This document shows, one piece after another, positions 16,252-24,919 of a stretch of 64,000 nt of DNA (positions are counted from its first letter, which is position 1; each line of letters starts with the position of its first letter). Position numbers and translations under genes: made by a program. The notes below the pieces were generated by a model. It did no database searches. It was not told the DNA's origin and was given only the letters and a program-made list of their open reading frames with translations. This stretch comes from Vibrio maritimus. Lineage in GTDB: Bacteria > Pseudomonadota > Gammaproteobacteria > Enterobacterales > Vibrionaceae. The stretch spans positions 310,001 through 374,000 of the forward strand of contig NZ_CP090439.1 of assembly GCF_021441885.1 (NCBI RefSeq), written 5' to 3'.

Positions 16252-16632
16252 TTGTATAGCCATATTTTTCTTGGGAGCAACGACATCCCAAAATCCAAAG
16301 TATTTTACGATGCCACTATGGCAACATTGGGCTACAAAGCGGGTGTGCTCGATGCAAAAGGGCGCTGCATGTACTTCAGTAAGACCGGCGTTTTAGGGCT
16401 CACCACACCACTTGACGGTAATGTTGCTTCCCACGGAAATGGAATGACTATCGGGTTTCTTGCCAGCTCTCCAGAGATGGTCGATAGATGGCACGAGGCG
16501 GGGCTCAATAGCGGAGGTATCGAGTGTGAGGATCCGCCGGGCATTCGCGACACAGGCGACCGTAAAATATATATGGCATATCTACGTGATCCGACTGGAA
16601 ACAAAGTATCTGCAACCTACTTTTTAGACTGA
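16252..16632 (+). CDS. VOC / glyoxalase-superfamily protein with TTG start
   Basis: A 126-residue VOC-fold protein. It starts YSHIFLGSNDIPKSKVFYDA and ends AYLRDPTGNKVSATYFLD, the usual first and last strands of the fold. The start is set at TTG 16252 because GGAGG lies six bases before it, and relatives begin at exactly this SHIF segment. The upstream ATG at 16195 has no ribosome site and would add residues unlike the family. Members of this group bind a metal and act in glyoxalase, dioxygenase or resistance reactions; the specific one is unknown. Confidence 0.83.
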   Translation: MYSHIFLGSNDIPKSKVFYDATMATLGYKAGVLDAKGRCMYFSKTGVLGLTTPLDGNVASHGNGMTIGFLASSPEMVDRWHEAGLNSGGIECEDPPGIRDTGDRKIYMAYLRDPTGNKVSATYFLD

Positions 16633-16648
16633 CTGTATTGTCCCAGCG

Positions 16649-16729
16649 TTACTTAAACAACAAGGCTTTGATCACCAATACTGCCCAGATTTGCAGCGCC
16701 AAGTATTCGATTTTTATCCAAAATTCCAT
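16649..16729 (-). CDS. 26-residue single-helix membrane peptide (putative small gene)
   Basis: This short frame, too small for usual gene finders, encodes MEFWIKIEYLALQIW, then a hydrophobic run to LLFK and a TAA stop. It is almost entirely one membrane helix with charged ends (Glu, Lys at the N-side; Lys at the C-side). AAGGATAAGG lies before the ATG, partly inside a 10-bp hairpin (16732-16758). Membrane peptides of this size often attach to oxidases or transporters. It sits in an otherwise empty 355-base gap, convergent with the VOC gene. Expression is not proven. Confidence 0.45.
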   Translation of the reverse strand: MEFWIKIEYLALQIWAVLVIKALLFK

Positions 16730-16731
16730 AT

Positions 16732-16758
16732 GTTAGTACCTTATCCTTAGGTACTAAC
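16732..16758. promoter_or_regulatory. 10-bp perfect inverted repeat before the small membrane ORF
   Basis: GTTAGTACCT (16732-16741) and AGGTACTAAC (16749-16758) surround a seven-base loop. On the minus strand the loop carries AAGGATA, the likely ribosome site of the 26-residue ORF, so the hairpin could control its translation or be a protein operator. Confidence 0.6.
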
Positions 16759-16987
16759 AAAACTATCAAGCTGAGCTGAGAATAAAAGTGAAAGATTCTC
16801 ACCTGGTATCTCGCTAGATTAATGCTAGTCATGATGCTCCATTCATGATTATCAACAAAATCTTAAAACTGATTATTCATTTCTCTCAATTATCAACATT
16901 AGAACCTACTGATAGACTGCCCACCATTAGGAACCGACACCTGAGTTCCTTTACTACTGGAAAGTCGCAAGACTGGAGAGAAATAGA

Positions 16988-17860
16988 ATGAATTTTGAAG
17001 GTAAAGTCTATCGTCCATGGATTGAAGCCAACAGTGTCTTGATTCAAGTCACATTGGGTTGCAGCATGAACCACTGCACCTTCTGTAACATGTTCCGCGA
17101 TAAACGTTTTAAGGTTCGTGATATCGACGATGTGTTCGCTGATATCGAGGAAACCCGTCGTTACTATCCACATGTTGAATCCGTTTTTCTGTGCGATGGT
17201 AACGTAATGGCAGCGCGTACTGATTACTTACTAAAAGTCATAAAGAAGGTTCGCGAAACCTTCCCTGAGTGCAAAAAACTATCACTATATAGTGCTCTCA
17301 ATGATTTCCGACGTAAATCTGTTGAAGACCTCAAGGCACTCAAAGCAGGGGGGCTCGATATGGCTTACGTAGGTCTAGAGTCTGGTGACGCCGTGGTGCT
17401 TGAGCGCGTCAAAAAGAACATGACGCCAGAGCAAGCATTAGAGGGTATGGCTATGGCTAAAGAAGCGGGTATCGAAGTTCTGCTGTCATTTATCTTTGGA
17501 CTGGGCGGACGAGATCGCTCTCGTGAGCATATCGAAGAAACCACGCGTTTGCTTAACTTGCTGCAGCCAGAGCAAATCGCCCCTATGGCACTCGCTATTC
17601 AACCTGGTACGGAGCTAGAGCAAGAAGTGAAAGATGGTACTTTCAAAATGCCAACCCAACTTCAGTTGCTCGAAGAAGAGAAATACTTACTTGAGAATAT
17701 GACCTTTGAGACCGTCTACTGGGGTGACCACGGTAACAACATGATCCAGATGCGTGGCATGTTCCCGCAGTCTAAAGAGTTCTTTCTCGGTCATGTCAAT
17801 GACGCTATTCGCAATAACCCAATGGCGAAAGACAACATTATTCAAACCTACTCTTGGTAA
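16988..17860 (+). CDS. Radical SAM protein with C-x4-C-x2-C cluster motif
   Basis: A 290-residue radical SAM enzyme. The cluster ligands read GCSMNHCTFC (about residues 28-37), that is C-x4-C-x2-C and not the usual C-x3-C-x2-C; this spacing is found in a known group of Elp3/MiaB-like radical SAM proteins with CSHNxCTFC. Further core pieces are VFLCDGNVMA, LSLYSALNDF, GLDMAYVGLESGD and EVLLSFIFGLGGRD. There is no extra Fe-S or B12 domain. An S-adenosylmethionine radical reaction is certain as a class; the substrate is unknown. It stands alone with a strong terminator. Confidence 0.87.
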   Translation: MNFEGKVYRPWIEANSVLIQVTLGCSMNHCTFCNMFRDKRFKVRDIDDVFADIEETRRYYPHVESVFLCDGNVMAARTDYLLKVIKKVRETFPECKKLSLYSALNDFRRKSVEDLKALKAGGLDMAYVGLESGDAVVLERVKKNMTPEQALEGMAMAKEAGIEVLLSFIFGLGGRDRSREHIEETTRLLNLLQPEQIAPMALAIQPGTELEQEVKDGTFKMPTQLQLLEEEKYLLENMTFETVYWGDHGNNMIQMRGMFPQSKEFFLGHVNDAIRNNPMAKDNIIQTYSW

Positions 17861-17870
17861 GAAAATGAAC

Positions 17871-17901
17871 AACACCCAAGCATTCTCAATGCTTGGGTGT
17901 T
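17871..17901. terminator. Bidirectional rho-independent terminator
   Basis: A 14-bp perfect stem, AACACCCAAGCATT (17871-17884) with AATGCTTGGGTGTT (17888-17901), and a CTC loop. It lies between the radical SAM gene and the convergent small gene at 17914. Confidence 0.9.
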
Positions 17902-17913
17902 TTCGTGTCTAGA

Positions 17914-18084
17914 CTACTGCTTTTCAAAAGTGCCCGTGCTTTTGATCATGACATCAAGAAAACCCGATGAACTGGCTCTGTCTGAACTTGATGATTTCAT
18001 TTGCGACTGCGCCCCTTTTAGTCTCGCCATCAACTCCTGGCGCTGCTTTTCTACATCACTGATTGGCTCTTTTTTGTCAGTCAT
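17914..18084 (-). CDS. Small soluble protein of unknown function (56 aa)
   Basis: A 56-residue hydrophilic protein starting MTDKKEPISDVEKQRQEL and containing a Ser-rich middle (MKSSSSDRASSSGF). GGAG lies seven bases before the ATG at 18084, and the gene is closed by the terminator at 17871-17901, which supports its being real. No domain is recognised. A longer frame upstream has no ribosome site. Confidence 0.6.
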   Translation of the reverse strand: MTDKKEPISDVEKQRQELMARLKGAQSQMKSSSSDRASSSGFLDVMIKSTGTFEKQ

Positions 18085-18478
18085 TGTCCCACTCCAACAT
18101 ATCAATTACCTGGCCTAAGTTAGAGTTCTGGCCTTTATCAAGCAAACCCATTTGTATATCAATTTCAAATAGTTACCCAAGCCTTCTGAAAGCATGTCCA
18201 ATAGAACAATTTATTCTATAAAAATCAGTAGATTAAATTACTTAGAGTAACGACCTAACCTATTCGCAATTGCGATATGAATCTGCGCTGAGAAGGGAGC
18301 TTTCGCTGCTTGGCTTAGCTTGATAAGTAATTCTTATGAGCTTGCTAACTAAAGGTGATTAGTCGCAACAAGCCTCGCTCTTTAGAATGCCGCCCATCCC
18401 GCAAGGAGCTGGGCATAGAAGAATGGACTCCGTCATTCTCTCCATTAAAAGAGCAAACTCCATAAAAGAGCAAATCAA
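18085..18478 (+). other. Leader and promoter region of the outer-membrane protein gene; no gene seen
   Basis: About 390 bases. It holds a 12-bp perfect palindrome TCGCAATTGCGA (18264-18275) and, just before the start codon, a repeated AAAAGAGCAAA stretch. No reading frame with a ribosome site was found. Confidence 0.4.
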
Positions 18479-18997
18479 ATGAAAAAAGTTATTCTAGCCG
18501 TCGCTATCTCTTCTCTCTCTTTCGGCGCTATTGCTAACAGTCATTACACTGGGCACCGTGTTGGTGCGGGTCTATCTGGTCTGACACTTAGTGAAAGCGG
18601 CTTCGACTTGAAGATGGATACAGGATTCAAACTTGAATACGGTTACGACATCAACAACATCTTCGGTGTAAACACCTCTTATGCCATGAACAGCAAAGGT
18701 GCGTATGGCGTAGATTATGATTTTAACACGTTCAAAATTGATACCGATATTGGCTATACCTTTGATCTTGGCGAGCTATGGCTAAAGCCATACGGCGCTA
18801 TTGGTCTCGCATATGGTAATGAAAAAATTTCTGACCGTTCAGGAAGTCTGTCTGCAAGCGACTCAAGCCTGTTCTTGGGCATGGGTGTAAGAGCACAAAG
18901 CAAAATGGGTGTTTATGCTGACTTACGTTATGACATGAGCAGCTACGATGGTTTCGATGCAGACTCACTCTCGTTCACTGTCGGCTATCGCTTCTAA
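18479..18997 (+). CDS. Small outer-membrane beta-barrel protein (OmpX/Ail-like)
   Basis: A 172-residue exported protein with signal peptide MKKVILAVAISSLSFGAIA and then alternating strands ending in LSFTVGYRF, the C-terminal phenylalanine signature that sends barrels to the BAM complex. Size and strand pattern fit an eight-stranded barrel such as OmpX/Ail or a porin-family OmpA-like barrel. Function is unknown (adhesion or surface protection is typical). A decayed relative of its C-terminal third lies at 22423-22560 (GVRAQS, LRND, SYRF all align). Confidence 0.82.
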   Translation: MKKVILAVAISSLSFGAIANSHYTGHRVGAGLSGLTLSESGFDLKMDTGFKLEYGYDINNIFGVNTSYAMNSKGAYGVDYDFNTFKIDTDIGYTFDLGELWLKPYGAIGLAYGNEKISDRSGSLSASDSSLFLGMGVRAQSKMGVYADLRYDMSSYDGFDADSLSFTVGYRF

Positions 18998-19301
18998 TTA
19001 GCCGCAAGTAGCAACCTATCAGAGCAAAGAATATTCTTTAGTGTCTAATCGAGCACGAGTTCTTCTGGTATTTTTCTCAAAAGCATTAGAGGATGTATAC
19101 GTTTACGCGCGCGTGCAAAGATTACAAATGATCAATACACAGCACTGCGACCCTGTCATTAACGATAACTCTCAAGCAGCACTATCTGTCGCTTTAAGTT
19201 TTAGTAATATCACCTGGAACCATAGACTTTTGGAAAAATGGCAGGACATTCAGTCCTGCCAATATTTTAGGCAGTGCTAATCAGACTATACGGATGCCCA
19301 A
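18998..19301. other. Intergenic gap with a hairpin terminator
   Basis: No gene supported. A 9-bp stem TGGCAGGAC (19239-19247) / GTCCTGCCA (19253-19261) lies before the end of the leftward porin gene and probably ends transcription from it; T-runs are short. Confidence 0.5.
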
Positions 19302-20450
19302 TTAGAAGTAGTACTTGAAGCGCACACGGAAACCAGTATCGCTGTCTAGATCACTGAAGTAACTACCCACAGTTTTGTCATTCACGTTTGAGTGATAAGC
19401 ACCGAGGTAGATCAAAAAGTCGTCGACATTTAGAACATCTTTGAACTCATAAGATGCATACACTGTATCTACCGTCGCATTACCTACAGGTGACGTGCTA
19501 ATCTTCTTATTCTCGTAGTCGTTGTCAGCATAGATGTAACCTAAACCAAAGCCTTTATAGAGTAAGTTTGCACCAATGGTCATGTTAGTTTCATCAACTG
19601 CATCCATGTACGCAAAGTTTGCTAGTACATTCCAATCATTCATTGTGTAACCCATCGTAGCGCCGTAACCGGTACGATCTGAGATGTCTACACCATCTTC
19701 TGTTACCACTGCATCTTTAACTAGGTTTGTCTCCAATGAAACAGCAAAGTTGAAGCCTTGAGATGGAACGGTTTCAAAACCACTTCTCTCATAACCGTAA
19801 GCAAGTACTGGACGGACAATTGCAGAGTCTTTTACGTCTGATGAGATTGCAGCCCCATGATAAGTACCATCTATACCATCTTCGAAGAACTTATCGCGAG
19901 GGCCAATCAATGCAGCTAACTCAAAGTAAAGCTGATTGAATTGTTGGCTATACATGATTTGACCCGTCGCACCACGACCACGACCTTCTTTCATTTGGTA
20001 CACATACGGTGCTGCATCAGAATACAATTCGTTCGATGTATTACCCGAGTACTCCAAAAATGTGTCCTGCCCTACAGGGAACATATCAAATGCTTCGAAA
20101 CGACCCATTCTTAGGTTCCAGCCATCTTGAGCACCGAACGCAAACCATGCGTCATCAAGGTTCACGTCACCGCTAGACTCCATCAATGGCTGAACATTTA
20201 CCTGAAGAACATTGCCATTGGACGTAAAGCGCTCACCTTGGAACTCAAGCAGAATACGGCCGTTCTGGTTAAAGTTGTAGTCTTTGTTTCCGTTTTCACC
20301 ACCTAGTTTCTCATAGTTAAAATCGAACTCTACATCACCACCAATAGAGAAATTGCCATTTTCATTGTCTACAATGCTAATACCAGCATTTGCAAACATA
20401 GCCGTTGATACCAGAGCAGCAGTAAGAGAAACCTTAAATTTATTATTCAT
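19302..20450 (-). CDS. Outer-membrane porin (16-stranded type, carbohydrate-porin-like)
   Basis: A 382-residue porin. GGAG lies six bases before the ATG at 20450, which yields a clean signal peptide (MNNKFKVSLTAALVSTAMFANA); a longer frame starting at 20474 is not supported. The mature protein begins GISIVDNENGNFSIGGDVEF, is rich in alternating aromatic strands, and ends RVRFKYYF with the barrel C-terminal Phe. Length fits a trimeric porin. Substrate is unknown. It is monocistronic, with an AT-rich 250-base region upstream. Confidence 0.82.
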   Translation of the reverse strand: MNNKFKVSLTAALVSTAMFANAGISIVDNENGNFSIGGDVEFDFNYEKLGGENGNKDYNFNQNGRILLEFQGERFTSNGNVLQVNVQPLMESSGDVNLDDAWFAFGAQDGWNLRMGRFEAFDMFPVGQDTFLEYSGNTSNELYSDAAPYVYQMKEGRGRGATGQIMYSQQFNQLYFELAALIGPRDKFFEDGIDGTYHGAAISSDVKDSAIVRPVLAYGYERSGFETVPSQGFNFAVSLETNLVKDAVVTEDGVDISDRTGYGATMGYTMNDWNVLANFAYMDAVDETNMTIGANLLYKGFGLGYIYADNDYENKKISTSPVGNATVDTVYASYEFKDVLNVDDFLIYLGAYHSNVNDKTVGSYFSDLDSDTGFRVRFKYYF

Positions 20451-20700
20451 TATTAACTCCAAATGTCTTATCACCTTTATCTAACTAACTTTTGATAAAG
20501 GAACTTATAATCACTCTAAAATAAGAGCTACGACTACTATTGATGATAACTATATGAATAACAACAAAATAAAACCAAACAACACCAATCAAAATCACAC
20601 TTTTATATTTATTTATATTGATATTTTTAGCTGAACTTTATGTTATATTCCCACTAAAAAACACACAAAGAAACTACAAGAAAGCTGAAGGTAAAGTACA

Positions 20701-20726
20701 AAAAAGGCACCTTTCGGTGCCTTTTT
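20701..20726 (-). terminator. Rho-independent terminator
   Basis: AAAAAGGCACC (20701-20711) pairs with GGTGCCTTTTT (20716-20726) around a four-base loop. It lies just downstream of the small leftward gene at 20745 and is symmetrical enough to work in both directions. Confidence 0.9.
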
Positions 20727-20744
20727 AAAGTGATTAAATTCTTA

Positions 20745-21038
20745 CTATCTATTTTCAGTCACTCTATATACGACTCGAGAGCCATGCTTATTTACTTCAA
20801 CTCTATCCCTATCCTGAAGTCTTCTCATTGCCACGTTAAACATATAGTTTTTAGGGATATCTGAGCATGATCCTTTAGGAGAGCAATGGTGTCTTAATCC
20901 CAACTCTTTTTGAATACTCACTGATGAGACCCAACCATCAACAGATCGCATCCCACGTTCATGGACATAATAGTAAATTTCACTACAGATATTATCTAGA
21001 TAGTGATCAATTCGTTTTTTTCTTTCGGGGGCTTTCAT
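20745..21038 (-). CDS. Small basic protein, possibly winged-helix (97 aa)
   Basis: A 97-residue protein starting MKAPERKKRIDHYLDNI. The C-terminal half (FNVAMRRLQDRDRVEVNKHG, then RVVYRVTENR) has the look of a winged-helix recognition helix and wing, and the middle contains SIQKELGL. It is rich in Arg, Lys and His. No family was recognised. A DNA-binding role is inference only. The gene is AT-rich, ends in a strong terminator, and lies 55 bases after the small membrane gene on the same strand. Confidence 0.6.
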   Translation of the reverse strand: MKAPERKKRIDHYLDNICSEIYYYVHERGMRSVDGWVSSVSIQKELGLRHHCSPKGSCSDIPKNYMFNVAMRRLQDRDRVEVNKHGSRVVYRVTENR

Positions 21039-21093
21039 ATAACAATCGACTCTATTGGAAATTTACAATTGAAATATTAAAGTGGGATATCAG

Positions 21094-21252
21094 TCACGGT
21101 ATCTTAAACACAAGACACTGTAAGCACTTAGGATACACCTTTTTTAAAATAGATAGGTGCACTTTTTCTTCTAGATAAACAGAAGTTAGAGTTCTTTTTA
21201 CCAAACTGGAGTATAAGAAAATAGATAAAATGATAAGCAGTAAATAGAACAT
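21094..21252 (-). CDS. Small single-span membrane protein (52 aa)
   Basis: The frame starting at 21252 encodes MFYLLLIILSIFLYSSLVKR followed by a basic soluble tail of about 30 residues. GGAGAAGG lies six bases before this ATG, which is much better than the upstream ATG at 21300. One N-terminal membrane helix is predicted. No family was recognised. It may be co-transcribed with the 97-residue gene downstream. The region is AT-rich compared with its neighbours. Confidence 0.5.
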   Translation of the reverse strand: MFYLLLIILSIFLYSSLVKRTLTSVYLEEKVHLSILKKVYPKCLQCLVFKIP

Positions 21253-21481
21253 TTTATACCTTCTCCAAGCCCTCATATACCTAATATTAGTTCGCTGCAT
21301 TAGATTTTAACTTAACAACGTAATTTTTCATTCACCTTTCACGCCACCTCTCTCATTAATTGGCGCACACTGCATAGAATGCACTCCGTTAAAAAAAGCC
21401 ACATAAATTTACAATCAATCTCTGCCATCTAATTATTTGTTATGGTATACAAGCGTTGTCACAATCCGATACTCAAAAGAT

Positions 21482-22417
21482 ATGGCTCAGCTACACATAA
21501 ACCAATCTCTGTTTCCACTGAGAATCTACAGACACTGCGAACGGCTCTCAAAACGCTCGTTACTTCCACAAACTCATGATTTTAGAGACATCACGAGTGA
21601 AGTCTCTCTGGGAACCTTAAATCGATATAGCCGCTACATCGACGACCACTGCTTCCCATTTAGGATTGGCGAGTCTCTGTTTGAAGAAGACTACCGTGAT
21701 ATTTTTTCGGGCTCGAAGGCCACATTTGCAGAACTAATACTTACCTGTCTTAATCACTATTCGAAAACATCAGTAACCTCGATAAATCGATTAGAGATAA
21801 AACTTGATCGAGTAGAGTTTTTCCATGAGCGCAATCGACGCATAACTCAGAGTGTCGCGCGCATGAATGGTGTATCTCTAGGTTACATCGTATCGATGAT
21901 GAAGAAGTACCTCGGTCACCGATTCGATGCGCATCAATTAAACATTACGATGCAAGGTGGTAGTTACGTCCCATCGCCTTATGATTCCCTGACAAATATC
22001 CCGCACAAAGAAGGCTTGCTGGGTATTCGCATAAACTTCCCAATGGCATGGCTTTACACAGAGAAATTTGTACAAATAGGCATCGACAATCCAAACTCAA
22101 ATCTCAATGTAATACGAAACCACTGTCGCCAGAATTTACAATCTCCGAATTGGTGCATACATGACTTGGCCACAGCTTTAGGTACCTCAGTACGAACACT
22201 ACAAAGACTTCTCGCTGAGGAGGGTACTTCATTTAAAACGGTATTGGTTGAGGAACAAATCAGCAAAGCCAAAGCATTACTTGAGTCGACATCAATGAGG
22301 ATCTATGAGGTTGGCGAAGCAGTGGGCTTTATCGACCCCTCTTCATTTACGCGAGCCTTCAAAAAGCAATGTGCCATAGGACCGGCAATGTACCGCAAAC
22401 AGCTATCTGCTGGTTAG
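21482..22417 (+). CDS. AraC-family transcriptional regulator
   Basis: A 311-residue regulator. The N-terminal 190 residues are a weakly conserved sensor (Arabinose_bd-like), and the C-terminus carries the AraC helix pair: CIHDLATALGTSVRTLQRLL and MRIYEVGEAVGFIDPSSFTRAF. The ATG at 21482 is used; a TTG at 21437 would add 15 residues. A broken outer-membrane barrel gene begins five bases after its stop, so this regulator may once have been linked to that gene. Confidence 0.85.
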   Translation: MAQLHINQSLFPLRIYRHCERLSKRSLLPQTHDFRDITSEVSLGTLNRYSRYIDDHCFPFRIGESLFEEDYRDIFSGSKATFAELILTCLNHYSKTSVTSINRLEIKLDRVEFFHERNRRITQSVARMNGVSLGYIVSMMKKYLGHRFDAHQLNITMQGGSYVPSPYDSLTNIPHKEGLLGIRINFPMAWLYTEKFVQIGIDNPNSNLNVIRNHCRQNLQSPNWCIHDLATALGTSVRTLQRLLAEEGTSFKTVLVEEQISKAKALLESTSMRIYEVGEAVGFIDPSSFTRAFKKQCAIGPAMYRKQLSAG

Positions 22418-22422
22418 GGTGA

Positions 22423-22560
22423 ATAGTCAGAGGTATTCTTGGCTTCGGCGTACGAGCTCAGTCTGATATGAGTAATTACACACATCTACGTAATGACCTG
22501 CGTTCTTACTATGGGACCGATGTCAGTTCAGGATCATTTACCATTAGTTACAGATTCTAA
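22423..22560 (+). pseudogene. C-terminal fragment of an OmpX-like barrel protein
   Basis: In frame +, 46 codons read ...GILGFGVRAQSDMSNY, THLRNDLRSYYG, SGSFTISYRF and stop. They align without gaps to the last 40 residues of the intact barrel at 18479-18997 (LGMGVRAQSKMGVYADLRYD, LSFTVGYRF). The rest of the gene is missing and a stop lies at 22420, so this is a truncated duplicate with no start codon of its own apart from an internal ATG at 22468. Confidence 0.8.
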
Positions 22561-22683
22561 TTGTCTAAAGATCAATACCTTACTGTTGCTCCATTAAGCA
22601 GAGTTACCTCACTACGGCTTTTTACATACCTCTAACACAATAAGTGCTAGTATCCGCGTGTAAATAATACTTTGGGTAATAAT

Positions 22684-23631
22684 GTGGCTAAGAACCTTTT
22701 CGCAAATCTGGACCTTAACCTTCTTCGCGTGTTTAAAGTGCTGTTTGAAGAACAGAACATGCGTAAAGCAGCAGAGCGCTTGTTTGTTTCTCAGCCTGCC
22801 GTGAGTCAATCACTACAAAAGCTGCGACACAGCTTTGATGACCAACTGTTTGTTAAGGTTAAAACAGGATTAGCCCCTACCCCATTTGCAGAGACACTTT
22901 GCCAAGAGCTCCTGCCCCTACTTCACCAAATCGAAAGCATTGTTAACGCGAGTAGTGACTTTAAGCCTGAAGAGTTAGAGGGTGAGATTACTATTGCGCT
23001 GTCGCCTTTGTTCGTATTCTCGGTGTCTGGCGAAATCTATCGCTACTTCAAAGCTCATGCGCCCAAGCTAAAAGTTCACATCATCTCTTGGAATGAGCAT
23101 ACGATAGATGATATTGAGAAAGGTAAGGTTCTCATCGGTATCAATGCCCCCATTATCGATAACCCTACTTTTCTCACTGAAGTAGAGCTTTCGATGCTAG
23201 AAGCAAGCATCATGGTCAGGAAAGATCATCCTTTAGTAGGGCAAGCAATAATTCCAGAAAACTTGGCAAAGTATCCTTTAGCACGTTCGCTTGTTAGCGA
23301 TTACAGTAAGCTAAACAGTCCAACTGTTGACCTATTTAGAAGACTAGGCTTCGAGCTAGAGATTGGGTTTGCCTCTGAATTCCCTGTGGTATTGATAGAT
23401 GTACTTCGCCACTCTGACATGTTTATGGGCATGAGTAACTGCTTCCCAATTCAAGACTACCCAGATCTCATTATGCTAAGACCCGATATGGATGTACCAG
23501 AAGCTGAGTATCCAGCGAACGCTTATTTCCATACTCGTCATGCCAACAGCGAAATGATGAACTGGTTTACCTCATCGATCTCTGAAGTTTTTGAAAACAG
23601 CAAGCAACACAACACGATAACAAACAAATAA
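22684..23631 (+). CDS. LysR-family transcriptional regulator
   Basis: A LysR protein of about 315 residues. The HTH is unusually clear: LDLNLLRVFKVLFEEQNMRK, AAERLFVSQPAVSQSLQKLR, then LFVKVKTGLAPTPFAE, the NodD/SyrM/LeuO-like branch. GTG at 22684 is used; TTG at 22672 is possible. It sits 199 bases upstream of, and parallel to, the RND efflux pair and is the likely regulator of it. Confidence 0.87.
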   Translation: MAKNLFANLDLNLLRVFKVLFEEQNMRKAAERLFVSQPAVSQSLQKLRHSFDDQLFVKVKTGLAPTPFAETLCQELLPLLHQIESIVNASSDFKPEELEGEITIALSPLFVFSVSGEIYRYFKAHAPKLKVHIISWNEHTIDDIEKGKVLIGINAPIIDNPTFLTEVELSMLEASIMVRKDHPLVGQAIIPENLAKYPLARSLVSDYSKLNSPTVDLFRRLGFELEIGFASEFPVVLIDVLRHSDMFMGMSNCFPIQDYPDLIMLRPDMDVPEAEYPANAYFHTRHANSEMMNWFTSSISEVFENSKQHNTITNK

Positions 23632-23830
23632 TCGTTCTTCAGTTACTGCCGGACACGCGTTGACCAAATAGTTCGGCGGTAGTTTTTGCTATTTGCAGCA
23701 CTCATTTCACGATCAACTTCACACCCCGACCATCAAATCGATGAATAACCTTTCATTAACAAGGCTGAGCTAGACAGTGTCGTTTTAGATTGATTACCCT
23801 ATAAATTGCAGTTGGTTGTATAGGATAATA

Positions 23831-24910
23831 ATGATGCGCCCTCAAAGTTTATTTATAAAAGCATCAATTTTGAGTGCCATAACCTTATTAGCAGGTTGTG
23901 GTACTGAAGAAGAATCAAGCGTCGCCGAAGTTGAAGCTTTAACCGTTTCAACAACATATGTTGCTCTTAGCCCTTCTTACCAAGTAAGACGAGAATATGT
24001 AGGTACGGTTAGAGCTGGTCAGCAAGCAAATTTAGGCTTTGAGCTTGCAGGAAAAGTTGAGACGATCCATGTTGATGTCGGTGACACTGTCACCAAAAAT
24101 ACACCAATGATCCAACTTAATACCGACCTTTTACATACCGAGCTTGGGCAGCTTAATGCACAAGATAAAGAGGTACGAGCGCAGCTCAATCTAGTCAATG
24201 CTAACCTGAAACGGCAGCAATCTCTAAAAGCGAAAGGCTTCAGCGCGGATGCTGAAATCGATGCATTGACCAGTGAAAAAGGCGTATTGCAAGCCAACCT
24301 AGTTCGATTAAAAGCCGCCATCAGCGCGACGAAGCTCAGAATCGAAAAATCAACTATCCTCGCACCTTATAACGGTACGATCGCTCAGCGTCATGTCTCT
24401 CTTGGCGATGTGGTCAATGTTGGAACACCAACATTGGTGTTATTGGCCACGGAAGGCAAGGAAGCTTTCATAGGGATCCCAGCTGCTCAGTTATCACGAG
24501 TCTCTAACCTCTCCTCTCCCACTATTCGTGTCGATGCTCAAGAATATGACGTAAAACTTCTGAATCCCGGAGCAAGAGTCGATACCCAGTCAAGAAGTGT
24601 AGGACTTCGCTATCAATTACCAGAAGGGGTCGATGTGCTTGAAGGTCAGCTTGCTTACCTAGCATTTGATGAGACCGTCCAAGACCAAGGCTATTGGGTG
24701 CCATTGACGGCACTCATTGACGGATTACGCGGAGTCTGGAACGTCTATGTGGTCGGTGAAAATAGTCAGGTAGAACGCAGGACCGTTAACGTACTTTATG
24801 CTAACAGCGAGCAGGCCTTTATTTCAGGCGCTGTCGCAGATGGAGAAGCGATCATTGCAAGCGGTCTGCACCGAGTCGTACCCGGTCAGCCAGTTAAGGT
24901 AGCGGAGTAA
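23831..24910 (+). CDS. RND efflux periplasmic adaptor lipoprotein
   Basis: A 359-residue membrane fusion protein. The N-terminus has a lipobox (LLAGC), so it should be anchored in the inner membrane. It then shows the barrel-sandwich lipoyl half (VRAGQQANLGFELAGKVETI), a helical hairpin (ELGQLNAQDKEVRAQLNL...ALTSEKGVLQANLVRLKAAI) and the returning lipoyl half (ILAPYNGTIAQRHVSLGDVV). AGGA lies seven bases before the ATG. The permease gene follows nine bases later. The outer-membrane channel is not encoded here; TolC is the usual partner. Confidence 0.9.
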   Translation: MMRPQSLFIKASILSAITLLAGCGTEEESSVAEVEALTVSTTYVALSPSYQVRREYVGTVRAGQQANLGFELAGKVETIHVDVGDTVTKNTPMIQLNTDLLHTELGQLNAQDKEVRAQLNLVNANLKRQQSLKAKGFSADAEIDALTSEKGVLQANLVRLKAAISATKLRIEKSTILAPYNGTIAQRHVSLGDVVNVGTPTLVLLATEGKEAFIGIPAAQLSRVSNLSSPTIRVDAQEYDVKLLNPGARVDTQSRSVGLRYQLPEGVDVLEGQLAYLAFDETVQDQGYWVPLTALIDGLRGVWNVYVVGENSQVERRTVNVLYANSEQAFISGAVADGEAIIASGLHRVVPGQPVKVAE

Positions 24911-24919
24911 ACTGTCACA

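Noticed and set aside
19041..19280. 79-residue plus-strand frame between the two outer-membrane genes
   Set aside because: GTG start without a ribosome site; the end runs through the hairpin at 19239-19261.
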